Assembly (NCBI RefSeq): GCF_023149035.1
Contig: NZ_JAHXMY010000002.1
Span: 186,001 to 250,000, forward strand
Source: Microbacterium sp. EYE_78
Lineage (GTDB): Bacteria; Actinomycetota; Actinomycetes; Actinomycetales; Microbacteriaceae
Direction of reading: 5' to 3'
DNA: 64,000 bases
This document shows, one piece after another, positions 1 through 8,323 of this stretch. The translations under genes were made by a program, and so were the position numbers. The notes under the pieces are model-generated. The model saw only the letters and a program-made list of their open reading frames with translations. It searched no databases and was not told the DNA's origin. Every line of letters starts with the position of its first letter. Positions within the stretch are counted from its first letter, which is position 1.

Positions 1-68
1 GCGCCTGGGAGATCGGTGCGGAGGCACCGGCATCCACACCGCTCGTCCTCGAGCGCATCACCGCTTGA
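1..68 (+). CDS. deoA: Thymidine phosphorylase, C-terminal tail (partial)
   Basis: Only the last 21 codons are in the window, ending at TGA 66-68. The tail reads AWEIGAEAP...PLVLERITA. A terminal PLVLERI-type segment is what I associate with actinobacterial thymidine phosphorylases, and these commonly sit directly upstream of adenosine deaminase in a cdd-deoA-add nucleoside salvage cluster. The enzyme would split thymidine into thymine and deoxyribose-1-phosphate. The gap to the next start is 23 nt, so the two genes are probably co-transcribed. The call rests on 21 residues and on the neighbour. Confidence 0.5.
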   Translation, partial: AWEIGAEAPASTPLVLERITA

Positions 69-91
69 CCCTCCACCGTAAGGAACGCCCC

Positions 92-1207
92 ATGGCCATC
101 GATCAGCACGGCGACGCACAGCTCGAGGGCGTGTCGATCCGCTCACTCCCCAAGGTGTCGCTGCACGACCACCTCGACGGCGCGCTGCGTCCCCAGACGA
201 TCATCGAGCTCGCCGACGGTGCGGGCGTCGAGGTCCCCGAGGCCGCGGCCGACGACCTCGCGGACTGGTTCGAGGACCAGTCCGACTCGGGCTCGCTCGT
301 CGAGTACCTGAAGACCTTCGACCTCACGATCGCCGTGATGCAGACCCGCGAGGGGCTGCGCCGCGTCGCGAAGGAGTTCGTGGAGGACCTCGCGGCCGAC
401 GGTGTCATCTACGGCGAGGTCCGCTGGGCGCCCGAGCAGCACCTGCAGGGCGGTCTCAGCCTCGATGAGGTCGTCGAGGCCGTGCAGGAGGGCATCGAAG
501 AGGGTGAGGACGCCGTCGACGCGTCGGGCCGCGATATCCGCGTCGGGCAGATCATCAGCGCGATGCGTCACACCGACCGGTCGCTCGAGATCGCCGAGCT
601 CGCCGTCCGCCACCGCGGCCGCGGCGCCGTCGGCTTCGACATCGCAGGTCCCGAGGCGGGCTTCCCGCCGTCGAACCTCCGGCCCGCGTTCGACCACCTG
701 GCATCCTCCTTCTTCCCCACCACGGTGCACGCCGGTGAGGCGGCCGGGCTCGACTCGATCCGCTCCGCGCTCATCGACGGCCGCGCGCTGCGGCTCGGAC
801 ACGGCGTGCGCATCGCCGAGGACCTCGACGTCGTCGAGCAGAAGGGCGAGGAGGTCCAGGTGCGCTTCGGCGACCTCGCTCGCTGGGTGCGGGACCGGGA
901 GATCCCGCTGGAGCTCTCGCCGTCGTCGAACCTGCAGACGGGCGCGATCGCCGCATGGGGCACGCAGCTCGAGGACCACCCGTTCGACCTCCTCTACCAG
1001 CTGGGCTTCACCGTGACGGTGAACGTCGACAACCGCACGATGAGTCGCACCTCGCTCACGCGTGAGCTGAAGCTCCTCTCCGACGCATTCGAGTACACGC
1101 TCGACGACCTCGAGGTCTTCCAGCTGAACGCCGCCGCGGCGGCCTTCCTCACGGTCGAGGAGCGCGAGGAGCTCATCGAGCTCATCGGCGAGGGCTTCGC
1201 GCGCTGA
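92..1207 (+). CDS. add: Adenosine deaminase
   Basis: 371 aa. Deaminates adenosine or deoxyadenosine to the inosine forms in cytosolic purine salvage. The TIM-barrel metal site is visible: the SLHDHLDG motif near residues 23-30 supplies His25 and His27, the VHAGE motif supplies His213 and Glu216, and NVDNR supplies Asp313. The ATG at 92 is chosen because AAGGA lies just upstream. An in-frame TTG at 65 lies inside the preceding gene and has no ribosome site. It sits behind the putative deoA tail and is followed by the first large palindrome, which may end the transcript. Family and function are secure. Confidence 0.95.
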   Translation: MAIDQHGDAQLEGVSIRSLPKVSLHDHLDGALRPQTIIELADGAGVEVPEAAADDLADWFEDQSDSGSLVEYLKTFDLTIAVMQTREGLRRVAKEFVEDLAADGVIYGEVRWAPEQHLQGGLSLDEVVEAVQEGIEEGEDAVDASGRDIRVGQIISAMRHTDRSLEIAELAVRHRGRGAVGFDIAGPEAGFPPSNLRPAFDHLASSFFPTTVHAGEAAGLDSIRSALIDGRALRLGHGVRIAEDLDVVEQKGEEVQVRFGDLARWVRDREIPLELSPSSNLQTGAIAAWGTQLEDHPFDLLYQLGFTVTVNVDNRTMSRTSLTRELKLLSDAFEYTLDDLEVFQLNAAAAAFLTVEEREELIELIGEGFAR

Positions 1208-1223
1208 GTGTCGGGCTGGGGTC

Positions 1224-1278
1224 GAGGTCCCGATCCGGCCGGGAATGAGCACCCGATTCCCGGCCCGATGGGGACCTC
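1224..1278. repeat. Palindromic element copy 1 (imperfect 23-bp arms)
   Basis: Arms 1224-1246 and 1256-1278 are inverted repeats with two mismatches in 23 positions, separated by 9 nt. Each arm begins GAGGTCCC and ends in a GGGAAT-like sequence. The element lies 16 nt after the adenosine deaminase stop. A second copy with near-identical arms lies at 2284-2338, after the next gene. It could fold into a long RNA hairpin and serve as a terminator, but no T-run follows. The conserved sequence of the two copies suggests a repeat family rather than a chance hairpin. Confidence 0.8.
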
Positions 1279-1370
1279 GGTCTTTCTCCACGGCGGCCGT
1301 CCGCGCTCGGCCGTCCCCGTGGCGGTGACGCCGTCCCTGTCCACGCGCGACGGCGCTGCAGTCTCGTGGG

Positions 1371-2279
1371 ATGCGGCGGCCGAATCCCCTTCCCGACCAT
1401 CTGCGAGGCCGGGCGTTCAGCATCGGTGATGCCCGGAGCGCCGGAGTGGCCCCGGGCCGGCTGGATGCGAGCGACCTGGCGATCCCGTACCCCGGTGTGC
1501 GGGCGCCTGCGGATGCCGACTTCGAGACGGTAGACGCCCGAGCGGAGCAGTTCGCCGAGCGGATGCGGCCCTGGCAGTTCTTCAGCCACAGCACCGCCCT
1601 CGCGCTATACGGCGCGCCGATCCCGGGCGACCGCGCGTCCCAGCGACTGCACGTCGCCGCGCACCGCCCCGACCGGGAGCCCAGGGTGGCGGGCGTCGTC
1701 GGGCACCGCCTCGGGCCTGCGACCCACGGCATCCGTCTGGTCGACGGCCTGCGCGTCGAGGAGCCGGCTCGCGCGTGGCGCCATGTCGCCTCCTCGTGGG
1801 GACATGCGGATCTCGCCGCCGCGGGCGACTTCCTGGTCGGCGCGCGTGGTCTGCTCACGCTCGACGACCTGGCCGCCGAACTGGCAGCGGGGCGTGGACG
1901 GGGCCAGCATGCGCTCGAAGCCGCATTCGTCGACGTGCGCGTCGGCGCGGAGTCGCCGACCGAGACGCGACTGCGGCTCGTGCTCGGCGCCGCGGGGCTT
2001 CCCGAGCCGGCGCTGAACACGGCTCTTCGCGCGCCGGGCGGCCGGTTCGTCGCGAGGCTCGATCTGTCGTACGAACAGTGGCGCGTCGCTGTCGAGTACG
2101 ACGGCCGGCAGCACGCCGAGGACCGTGCGCAGTTCGAGCGCGACTCCGACCGCTGGCACGACATCCGTGAGCAGGGTTGGGTGCTCGTGCGCGTGCTCCG
2201 CCATCACCTGCTGGGTGAAGGGCGCGCCGCTGTCGGCATGGTGCAGGCTGCCCTCCGGCGCGCCGGATGGCCAGGATGA
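1371..2279 (+). CDS. DUF559/VSR-like endonuclease-fold protein with AbiEi-like N-terminus
   Basis: 302 aa. The C-terminal ~100 residues carry a DUF559/VSR-type signature, VEYDGRQH followed by a run of charged residues and WVLVRV, which is the core of a PD-(D/E)XK-like nuclease fold. The N-terminal ~190 residues resemble the winged-helix AbiEi-antitoxin-like region that often precedes DUF559 in actinobacteria. Function is unknown. No partner toxin, methylase or helicase lies beside it. The gene is bracketed by two copies of one palindromic repeat (1224-1278 and 2284-2338). No clear ribosome site precedes ATG 1371; a weak CAGTCT hexamer lies 6 nt upstream. Nuclease activity is inferred from the fold. 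Confidence 0.75.
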   Translation: MRRPNPLPDHLRGRAFSIGDARSAGVAPGRLDASDLAIPYPGVRAPADADFETVDARAEQFAERMRPWQFFSHSTALALYGAPIPGDRASQRLHVAAHRPDREPRVAGVVGHRLGPATHGIRLVDGLRVEEPARAWRHVASSWGHADLAAAGDFLVGARGLLTLDDLAAELAAGRGRGQHALEAAFVDVRVGAESPTETRLRLVLGAAGLPEPALNTALRAPGGRFVARLDLSYEQWRVAVEYDGRQHAEDRAQFERDSDRWHDIREQGWVLVRVLRHHLLGEGRAAVGMVQAALRRAGWPG

Positions 2280-2283
2280 AGCC

Positions 2284-2338
2284 GAGGTCCCACACGGGCC
2301 GGGAATCGTCGGTGCGTTCCCGGTCCGAGTGGGACCTC
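2284..2338. repeat. Palindromic element copy 2 (imperfect 23-bp arms)
   Basis: Arms 2284-2306 and 2316-2338 are inverted repeats with three mismatches in 23 positions and a 9-nt loop. The left arm shares GAGGTCCC and the following GGGCCGGGAAT block with copy 1. It fills most of the 70-nt space between two converging genes, so it may also act as a two-way terminator. Confidence 0.8.
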
Positions 2339-2349
2339 AACGCGACGCG

Positions 2350-3111
2350 CTACAGGCGGGGGAGGAGCTCCGCGACGGATGCCGTGATCTCGGCCGCCAT
2401 GTCGGCGTCGTCGATCGTCGGGGTGCCGTCGCCGGCCTGGGGGCCGTAGTCACCGAACGAGGCATGTGCAGCGCCGGCGACCTCGACGAACTCGGCATCG
2501 GGGGGGAGGAGGGGCGCGGCATCCCGGATCTTCTCGGGCGTCGACAGGCCGTCCTCGGAACCCGAGATGCTGAGCACCGGCAGCCCGCTGTCCGAGACGT
2601 CGTTCGAGCAGTAGGACGCGAACAGCACCAGTCCGTCGGCGTGGCCCGCCAGCTGGCACGCGCGCACGCCGCCGAGCGAATGACCGCCGACCAGCCAGGT
2701 GTCGACGTCGGGTGCCGCATCGGTGAAGGTCGACAGCGGCCGGGGGTCGAAGAACGCGAGGTTCAGCCACGGGCGGGTGATGACCACCGTCATCCCCTCC
2801 TCGGCGACGAGTCCCGACAGCTTCGCCGCGTAGGCCTCGGCCTGCACCTTCGCGCCGGGGACGAACACGAGACCGGTCTCGCTCGCGCCGTCGGCTGGCG
2901 TGAGCACGACGTTGCCGCCGGTGTCCGACACGGCGATGCGGTCGTCCTGCCGAACCTCGTCCCAGGGGCCGGCCTCGGCATCCATGACGCCGACCTGACT
3001 CCAGATGACGATCCCGACGACGCCGGCGACCAGCAGCCCGACCACCGTCAGGACGACGATCAAGGCGACGCGGCGTGCGCGCGAGCGGGGCCGCTTCCGC
3101 TCGGTGGTCAC
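2350..3111 (-). CDS. Membrane-anchored alpha/beta hydrolase
   Basis: 253 aa. A basic N-terminus is followed by one hydrophobic segment (about residues 15-37), so the catalytic part probably faces outside. The nucleophile elbow GHSLGG places the catalytic serine near residue 145, and a C-terminal GAAHASFGDYG segment offers the histidine. This matches the dienelactone-hydrolase/lipase-like alpha/beta family; the substrate is not evident. GTG 3111 is chosen because its GTGA overlaps the TGA of the mannitol-1-phosphate dehydrogenase gene by 4 nt. It is the last gene of the PTS/mannitol operon, but a role in mannitol use is not indicated. Confidence 0.75.
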   Translation of the reverse strand: MTTERKRPRSRARRVALIVVLTVVGLLVAGVVGIVIWSQVGVMDAEAGPWDEVRQDDRIAVSDTGGNVVLTPADGASETGLVFVPGAKVQAEAYAAKLSGLVAEEGMTVVITRPWLNLAFFDPRPLSTFTDAAPDVDTWLVGGHSLGGVRACQLAGHADGLVLFASYCSNDVSDSGLPVLSISGSEDGLSTPEKIRDAAPLLPPDAEFVEVAGAAHASFGDYGPQAGDGTPTIDDADMAAEITASVAELLPRL

Positions 3112-4271
3112 GCGCGGTACACGCCGAGCTCGGTCTGCCGCTGGGCGACCGCCTCCTGCACGCGCGCGAAGAGCGGGTGCGATGCGTCCAGACCGGTGAC
3201 GGATGCCGTGAAGGCCGCCGCATCCTCCGTCCGGATCCGCTCCTGCAGCTCGACCGCCTGCGGGTCCGCGGCGTCCTCGAACCGCAGCGCGGCCGCGATC
3301 GCGCCGACGAGCCCGTCGACAGGGAGTCCTCGCTCCGCCGCGCCGGCGGCCGGGCCGATGAAGCGCTCGTGGCGGGAGAGCTTGCGAAGCGGCTGGCGGC
3401 CGACGCGCTGCACGGTGTCGGGGAGCGCCTCGTTCGAGAAGCGGTCGAGGATCGTGGCCCGGTACTCGGCGAGGTCGGCGGCGTCCAGTCCGTGGACGGC
3501 GGTCAGCAGCCCGGACGTCTCCTCGAGCGCCTGCTCGACCTTCGCACGGATGCCGGAGTCGGCGAGTGCGTCGGAGATGCGGGTGATCCCGGCGACGTAG
3601 CCGAGGTAGGCGGTGGCCGCGTGGCCGGTGTTGACCGTGAACAGCTTTCGCTCGATGTAGGGGGCGAGGTCGTCGACGAAGTGCGCGCCGGGGATGTTCG
3701 GCCGGTCGTCGCCGAAGGGACCCTGCTCGATGGCCCACTCGAAGAACGGCTCGACGGTGACGTCGACGCCCGCACCTGCGGGCTGCCCGGGGACGATGCG
3801 GTCGACCGCGGTGTTGGCGAACACGGCTCGGGTGGACAGGTCGCCCCACGCGTCGCCGGCGAGCTTCTCGATCTCGCCGCGCAGCGTGTCGGTCGCGCCG
3901 ATGGCGTTCTCGCAGGCCATCACCTGGAGCGGCTTCGCGTCGGCGTCCCGGCGCGCGAGCCCCTCGAGGATGTGCGGAGCGACGAACGGCAGGATCGTCG
4001 GGCCGACGGCGGTGGTCACCACGTCGGCCGACGCGACCTCGTCGGCGACGGCATCGGGATCGGACTGGCTGTTGATCGCGCGGAAACCGGTGACCGTCTT
4101 GTCGCCACCCCCCGGTCCGACCTCGTGCACCGTGTACTCGGATGCGGCGTTGATGGTCTCGACGAGCGTGGGCGCGACGTCGGAGAAGACGAGGTCGTAG
4201 CCGCCTTCGTGGAGCAGGAGTCCCACGAAGCCCCGGCCGATGTTGCCCGCGCCGAAATGGACGGCTTTCAT
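3108..4271 (-). CDS. mtlD: Mannitol-1-phosphate 5-dehydrogenase
   Basis: 387 aa, the usual length. Oxidises mannitol-1-phosphate, delivered by the PTS, to fructose-6-phosphate with NAD. The N-terminal dinucleotide motif is FGAGNIGRGFVG. The catalytic region contains ERKLFTVNTGHA, with the lysine and histidine expected of the polyol-specific long-chain dehydrogenase family. Its ATG at 4271 overlaps the TGA of the EIIA gene by 4 nt (ATGA), and its own TGA overlaps the hydrolase GTG, so all three are translationally coupled. Confidence 0.96.
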   Translation of the reverse strand: MKAVHFGAGNIGRGFVGLLLHEGGYDLVFSDVAPTLVETINAASEYTVHEVGPGGGDKTVTGFRAINSQSDPDAVADEVASADVVTTAVGPTILPFVAPHILEGLARRDADAKPLQVMACENAIGATDTLRGEIEKLAGDAWGDLSTRAVFANTAVDRIVPGQPAGAGVDVTVEPFFEWAIEQGPFGDDRPNIPGAHFVDDLAPYIERKLFTVNTGHAATAYLGYVAGITRISDALADSGIRAKVEQALEETSGLLTAVHGLDAADLAEYRATILDRFSNEALPDTVQRVGRQPLRKLSRHERFIGPAAGAAERGLPVDGLVGAIAAALRFEDAADPQAVELQERIRTEDAAAFTASVTGLDASHPLFARVQEAVAQRQTELGVYRA

Positions 4272-4708
4272 GCCTCGTTCACCGTCGAGAGCAGCTGGTA
4301 GAGCTCTTCCGGCGTCTGCGCGGCCTTGAGCTTGGCGACCTCGTCGTCCTCGGAGAACAGGAGCGCGATCTGCGACAGGATCTCGAGGTGCTCGTCGCCC
4401 TTGCCGGCGATGCCGACGACGAAGGTGACGTGCTCACCCGCCCAGTCGACGCCCCCGTCGTAGCGGACGAAGGACAGCGCCGAATCGAGGATCGCGTCCT
4501 TCGTCTCGTTGGTGCCGTGCGGGATCGCGAGCTCGTTTCCCATGTAGGTCGAGACGGCGACCTCCCGCTGCTGCATGGCGTCGAAGTAGGCGCCGGTCAC
4601 GGCGCCGGAGGCCTCGAGGATGTCGGCGGCCTCCTTCATCGCCTGCTCCTGGCTGACTGAGCCGGAGTGGATGCGGATCTGGCCGAGGGTGAGGACGTCG
4701 CGAGCCAT
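4268..4708 (-). CDS. mtlF: PTS mannitol-specific EIIA component
   Basis: 146 aa. Receives phosphate from HPr and passes it to the EIIB domain of the mannitol permease. The phosphorylation site is the histidine in ELAIPHGT, residue 64. ATG 4708 is chosen because AAGGAGAA stands 6 nt upstream; a longer frame to 4789 would run through the hairpin between mtlA and mtlF. The EIIA unit is separate from MtlA here, as in many Gram-positives. The gene overlaps mtlD by 4 nt. Confidence 0.95.
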   Translation of the reverse strand: MARDVLTLGQIRIHSGSVSQEQAMKEAADILEASGAVTGAYFDAMQQREVAVSTYMGNELAIPHGTNETKDAILDSALSFVRYDGGVDWAGEHVTFVVGIAGKGDEHLEILSQIALLFSEDDEVAKLKAAQTPEELYQLLSTVNEA

Positions 4709-4741
4709 GAGGTTCTCCTTCTGGGGACGGGGGTGGAAAAG

Positions 4742-4782
4742 CCGCTGCGGGGTCGGGACCATTGTTCCCGACCCCGCAGCGG
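4742..4782 (-). terminator. Perfect 17-bp stem-loop with U-run between mtlA and mtlF
   Basis: Positions 4742-4758 and 4766-4782 are exact reverse complements with a 7-nt loop. On the minus strand the stem is followed by CTTTTCC. This looks like an intrinsic terminator or processing barrier inside the operon, just after the mtlA stop and before the mtlF ribosome site. It could lower mtlF-mtlD expression relative to mtlA, or protect an upstream mRNA. Confidence 0.7.
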
Positions 4783-4788
4783 AGTGCA

Positions 4789-6366
4789 TCAGGCGTCGCC
4801 GCGCTGGCGGCGCACCATCTCGACGACCTCGTCGTACTTCGGCGAGTTCATGAAGTTGTCGACCGAGACGTGGACGGAGTCGGGGGTGACCCCGCGCGCC
4901 CGGTCGGTCAGCTGCGCCTGGGTGATGACCAGGTCAGCGGACGGGTCGAGGTTCGCGATCGCCTTGTTGGTGACCGTGACGCCCTCGACGCCCGCCTTCT
5001 TGAACTTGTTGCGGAGGACGCTCGCACCCATCGCCGACGAGCCCATGCCCGCGTCGCATGCGAACACGACGTTCGAGATCTCCCGCTCGGCGACGGCGGT
5101 GCCTGCCGAGGTGGACGCCGCAGCTGCGGCGTCGTTCGTCGCTGCAGGAGCGGTGGCCGAACCGCGCAGGCCCGACAGCGCGTCGGACTTCTTGCCCTTG
5201 TTGGCTTCAGTCTGGGCGACCGCCGCCGAGAAGGAGTCGCCTTCCGCGGCGAGGTCGCGCTTGCGCGATGCCCGCAGGATGATCGACGCCACGACGAAGG
5301 TCACCGCAGCCGACAGGATCACGGAGAGGATGACGCCGAGGAAGCTGTCGTTCGCGGTCTGGAGCAGGACCGCGATGATGCTGCCGGGTGCTGCCGGTGC
5401 GCGCAGGCCCGCGCCGAACAGCATGTTGGTGGTGACGCCGGTCATGCCGCCCGCGATGAGGGCGAGGATGAGGGTGGGCTTCATCAGTGCGTACGGGAAG
5501 TACACCTCGTGGATGCCGCCGAGGAACTGGATCACAGCCGCGCCGGGAGCCGACGCACGAGCGGCGCCGATGCCGAAGAACGTGAATGCCAGAAGCAGCC
5601 CGAGGCCGGGTCCGGGGTTCGCCTCGAGGAGGAAGAGGATCGACTTGCCCTCCTCGGCCGATTCGGTGATCCCCAGCGGAGTGAGCACGCCGTGGTTGAT
5701 CGCGTTGTTCAGGAAGAACACCTTGGCGGGTTCGATGAGGATGCTCGTCAGCGGCAGCAGATTCGTCTCGACGAGGAAGTTCACCGCGTTCGAGAGGATC
5801 GTCATGAGGCCGTTCACGAGCCACGCGATCGGGTAGAACCCGACGACGGCCATGATGAAGCCCCAGATGCCGGCCGAGAACATGTTCACGAGCATCTCGA
5901 AGCCGGCGCGGATCTTGCCCTCCCACAGGGCGTCGAGCTTCTTCATGGTCCAGGCCGCCAGCGGGCCGAGGATCATGGCGCCGATGAACATGTGGACCTG
6001 ACCGAGTTCGGATGCATCCGGGTTCGCCGCGAGGAGTGCGTCGTTGAAGTTCTTGACGATCAGGTCGGAGCCGGCGATCGCGCCCATCGTCGCGATGGAG
6101 CCGACGACACCGCCGCGCTGCTTGTAGATCATGTAACCGCCCGTGTAGGCGATGATCAGCGGCAGCAGGTAGTGGATGAACGGGCCGACGATGGTCGCCA
6201 GGTCCGCATTGGGGGTCCAGCCCACGTCGATGAAGAACGCGGTGAAGATGCCCCACGCGATGAGCGCGGGGATGTTCGGCATGATCATGCCCGAGAGGAA
6301 CGTGCCGAATCGCTGGACGGCGACCCGCGTGCCTCCCCGGGTCTGTGCCGGGGACGTCGTTGTCAT
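4789..6366 (-). CDS. mtlA: PTS mannitol transporter EIICB
   Basis: 525 aa. Integral membrane permease that imports and phosphorylates mannitol. The EIIC part spans about residues 15-350 with repeated hydrophobic segments and the family motifs NNAINHG and GGIHEVYFPY. An Ala/Thr-rich linker (about 375-425) leads to a C-terminal EIIB domain with the phospho-cysteine in CDAGMGSSAMG, Cys437. The EIIA domain found in E. coli MtlA is absent and is supplied by mtlF. The ribosome site AAGGAG lies in the last codons of ptsI, 6 nt from the ptsI stop, so the genes are co-transcribed. Confidence 0.96.
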   Translation of the reverse strand: MTTTSPAQTRGGTRVAVQRFGTFLSGMIMPNIPALIAWGIFTAFFIDVGWTPNADLATIVGPFIHYLLPLIIAYTGGYMIYKQRGGVVGSIATMGAIAGSDLIVKNFNDALLAANPDASELGQVHMFIGAMILGPLAAWTMKKLDALWEGKIRAGFEMLVNMFSAGIWGFIMAVVGFYPIAWLVNGLMTILSNAVNFLVETNLLPLTSILIEPAKVFFLNNAINHGVLTPLGITESAEEGKSILFLLEANPGPGLGLLLAFTFFGIGAARASAPGAAVIQFLGGIHEVYFPYALMKPTLILALIAGGMTGVTTNMLFGAGLRAPAAPGSIIAVLLQTANDSFLGVILSVILSAAVTFVVASIILRASRKRDLAAEGDSFSAAVAQTEANKGKKSDALSGLRGSATAPAATNDAAAAASTSAGTAVAEREISNVVFACDAGMGSSAMGASVLRNKFKKAGVEGVTVTNKAIANLDPSADLVITQAQLTDRARGVTPDSVHVSVDNFMNSPKYDEVVEMVRRQRGDA

Positions 6367-6372
6367 GGTGTG

Positions 6373-8040
6373 TCAGTTCTCCTTGTGCTGTGTCGCGGCT
6401 TCCTGGGCCGCGGCTCGGGCGGATGCCGCATCGGATGCGGCGAGGGCTGCCTCGGCGATGCGCTGGGCGTCGTCGAAGCTGTGGTGCAGAAGGGTGGCGC
6501 GCACGTCCGCGAGCGCCGTCGGTGCCATCGAGAGGGTGGTCGCGCCGAGGCCGACGAGGACGACTGCGAGCAGCGGGTCGGCGGCGGCCTCGCCGCAGAT
6601 GCCGACCGGCTTGCCGTTGGTGCGTCCGCCGTCCGCGGTCGCCTTGACCAGGTGCAGGACCGCGGGGTGCCACGGGTCCTGGAACGACGCCACCGAGCCG
6701 AGCAGTCGATCGGCGGCGAGCGTGTACTGGGTCAGGTCGTTGGTGCCGATCGAGGCGAAGTCCGCGTGCGCGAGCACCTTGTCGGCCATGAGCGCCGAGG
6801 ACGGGACCTCGACCATGACGCCTGCGGTCTTGACACCGTACTCCTTCGCGAGGGTGACGAAGTACTCGGTCTCCTCGACCGTCGACACCATCGGCGCCAT
6901 GACCCAGAGGTCTGCGTCGGCGGCGGCATCCGCATTCGCGAGCGCCGTGAGCTGCTCGCGCAGGATGTCCTCGCTGGCACGGAGCGCGCGGAGGCCCCGG
7001 AGCCCGAGGGCCGGGTTCTCCTCGTGGGCGTCGTTGAGGAAGGCGAGCGGCTTGTCGGCGCCCGCGTCGAGTGCGCGGACGACGACCTTCTTGCCGGGGA
7101 ACGCCTGCAGCAGCTCGGTGTAGGCCTTCGTCTGCTCGTCGACGGTCGGCGCCTGCGACGAGCTCAGGAAGAGGAACTCCGTGCGGAACAGTCCGACGCC
7201 CTCGGCGCCGAGCTCGACGGCCTTGGCGGCGTCCTGCGGCTTGCCGAGGTTCGCGAGGAGGGGCACCGCGGTGCCGTCGGCGAGCGCGCCCGGGGTGATC
7301 GGTGCGTCGGCGGCGGCGGCGCGGTCGGCCTCGCGGCGCTCGGCCTGCGCGATGTCGTCGTCGGTCGGCTCCGTCGTGACGACGCCGCCGGCGGCGTCGA
7401 CGATCACCGTCTCGCCGTCGGCGAGGTCGGCTGCACCGTGTACGCCGACGATGGCGACGATCGACTTCTCGCGGGCGAGGATCGCGGTGTGCGAGGTCGG
7501 CCCGCCCTCGGTCGTCACGAGCGCGAGGACCTTGTCGAGGTCGAGCAGCGCGGTGTCGGCGGGCGCGAGGTCCTTGGCGACGAGCACGAACGGATGCCCC
7601 GGGTCGGGCACGCCGGGAGCCGCGACACCCCGGAGGTTGGCGATCACGCGCTGGGCGACGTCGTCGAGGTCGGCGGCGCGTTCGCCCAGGTAGCCGCCCA
7701 TCGCGGCGAGCGAGTCCCGGAAGGACGCGAAGGCGTCGAAGACGGCGAACTCGCCGGTCTTGCCGGCCGCGATGCGGGTCGCGACCTCGTCCTCCAGGGC
7801 CGGGTCCTCGGCCATCATCGCCTGCGCTTCGAGCACCTCCTGCGCGGCGCCGCCGGCGGTCTCGCCGCGCTGTTCGAGCTCGCGGGCGACGGCGTCGACC
7901 GCCGCGCGGACGCGCGCGGTCTCCTCGTCGGCCGTCAGCGCACTCTTCTCGTCCTGCGGTGCCGGAAGCGGCTCCGCCATCCGTGCGACGGGGCCGTGGG
8001 TCACGCCCAGGCCGATTCCTACTCCTCGAAGCTCAGTCAT
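6373..8040 (-). CDS. ptsI: PTS enzyme I (phosphoenolpyruvate-protein phosphotransferase)
   Basis: 555 aa. Cytosolic first enzyme of the PTS, moving phosphate from PEP to HPr. The active histidine is in TEGGPTSHTAIL, residue 184. The C-terminal PEP-binding barrel shows GVGLFRTEFLF, ASIGTNDLTQYT and the cysteine motif GICGEAA. Length is typical. The gene lies 7 nt after HPr. Because HPr and EI are encoded in the mannitol operon rather than elsewhere, this operon may supply general PTS components for the whole cell (inference). Confidence 0.97.
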   Translation of the reverse strand: MTELRGVGIGLGVTHGPVARMAEPLPAPQDEKSALTADEETARVRAAVDAVARELEQRGETAGGAAQEVLEAQAMMAEDPALEDEVATRIAAGKTGEFAVFDAFASFRDSLAAMGGYLGERAADLDDVAQRVIANLRGVAAPGVPDPGHPFVLVAKDLAPADTALLDLDKVLALVTTEGGPTSHTAILAREKSIVAIVGVHGAADLADGETVIVDAAGGVVTTEPTDDDIAQAERREADRAAAADAPITPGALADGTAVPLLANLGKPQDAAKAVELGAEGVGLFRTEFLFLSSSQAPTVDEQTKAYTELLQAFPGKKVVVRALDAGADKPLAFLNDAHEENPALGLRGLRALRASEDILREQLTALANADAAADADLWVMAPMVSTVEETEYFVTLAKEYGVKTAGVMVEVPSSALMADKVLAHADFASIGTNDLTQYTLAADRLLGSVASFQDPWHPAVLHLVKATADGGRTNGKPVGICGEAAADPLLAVVLVGLGATTLSMAPTALADVRATLLHHSFDDAQRIAEAALAASDAASARAAAQEAATQHKEN

Positions 8041-8047
8041 GTATCCC

Positions 8048-8323
8048 TCAGGCGTCGTGGTCGGTGGTCAGGAGTTCGGTGAGGGCGTCGAGCACCTCTT
8101 CGGCGGTCGGGCCGTCCGCGGTCAGCGTCACGTAGTCGCCGTTCTCCGCGCCGAGCGAGATCACGCTCAGGATGCTGGCCGCGTTCACGGCGCCGCCGGC
8201 GCCCTTCGCGATCGTCACCGGGATGCCGGCGTCCTTCGCGGCCTGCGCGAACAGCTTCGCGGGGCGCGCATGGAGGCCGTTCGACGAGCCGATCCTCACT
8301 GTCCGGCTGGCGGGCGCGGTCAT
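8048..8323 (-). CDS. ptsH: HPr phosphocarrier protein
   Basis: 91 aa. Carries phosphate from EI to the EIIA proteins. The phospho-histidine is His18 in NGLHARPA. The regulatory-serine region reads SILSVISLGAENGD; HPr kinase is generally absent from actinobacteria, so Ser phosphorylation is not expected. ATG 8323 overlaps the TGA of the upstream EIIB gene by 4 nt. The C-terminus is acidic and slightly longer than in E. coli HPr. Confidence 0.95.
   Translation of the reverse strand: MTAPASRTVRIGSSNGLHARPAKLFAQAAKDAGIPVTIAKGAGGAVNAASILSVISLGAENGDYVTLTADGPTAEEVLDALTELLTTDHDA

Noticed and set aside
143..2164. Long minus-strand open frame (673 codons) opposite adenosine deaminase and the DUF559 gene
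   Set aside because: Arg/Ser/Ala-rich low-complexity translation with no motifs, opposite well-supported genes; an artefact of high GC at third codon positions.
4762..8082. Plus-strand open frame of 1106 codons across the PTS genes
   Set aside because: Mirror of mtlA, ptsI and ptsH; composed of charged low-complexity sequence without any domain.
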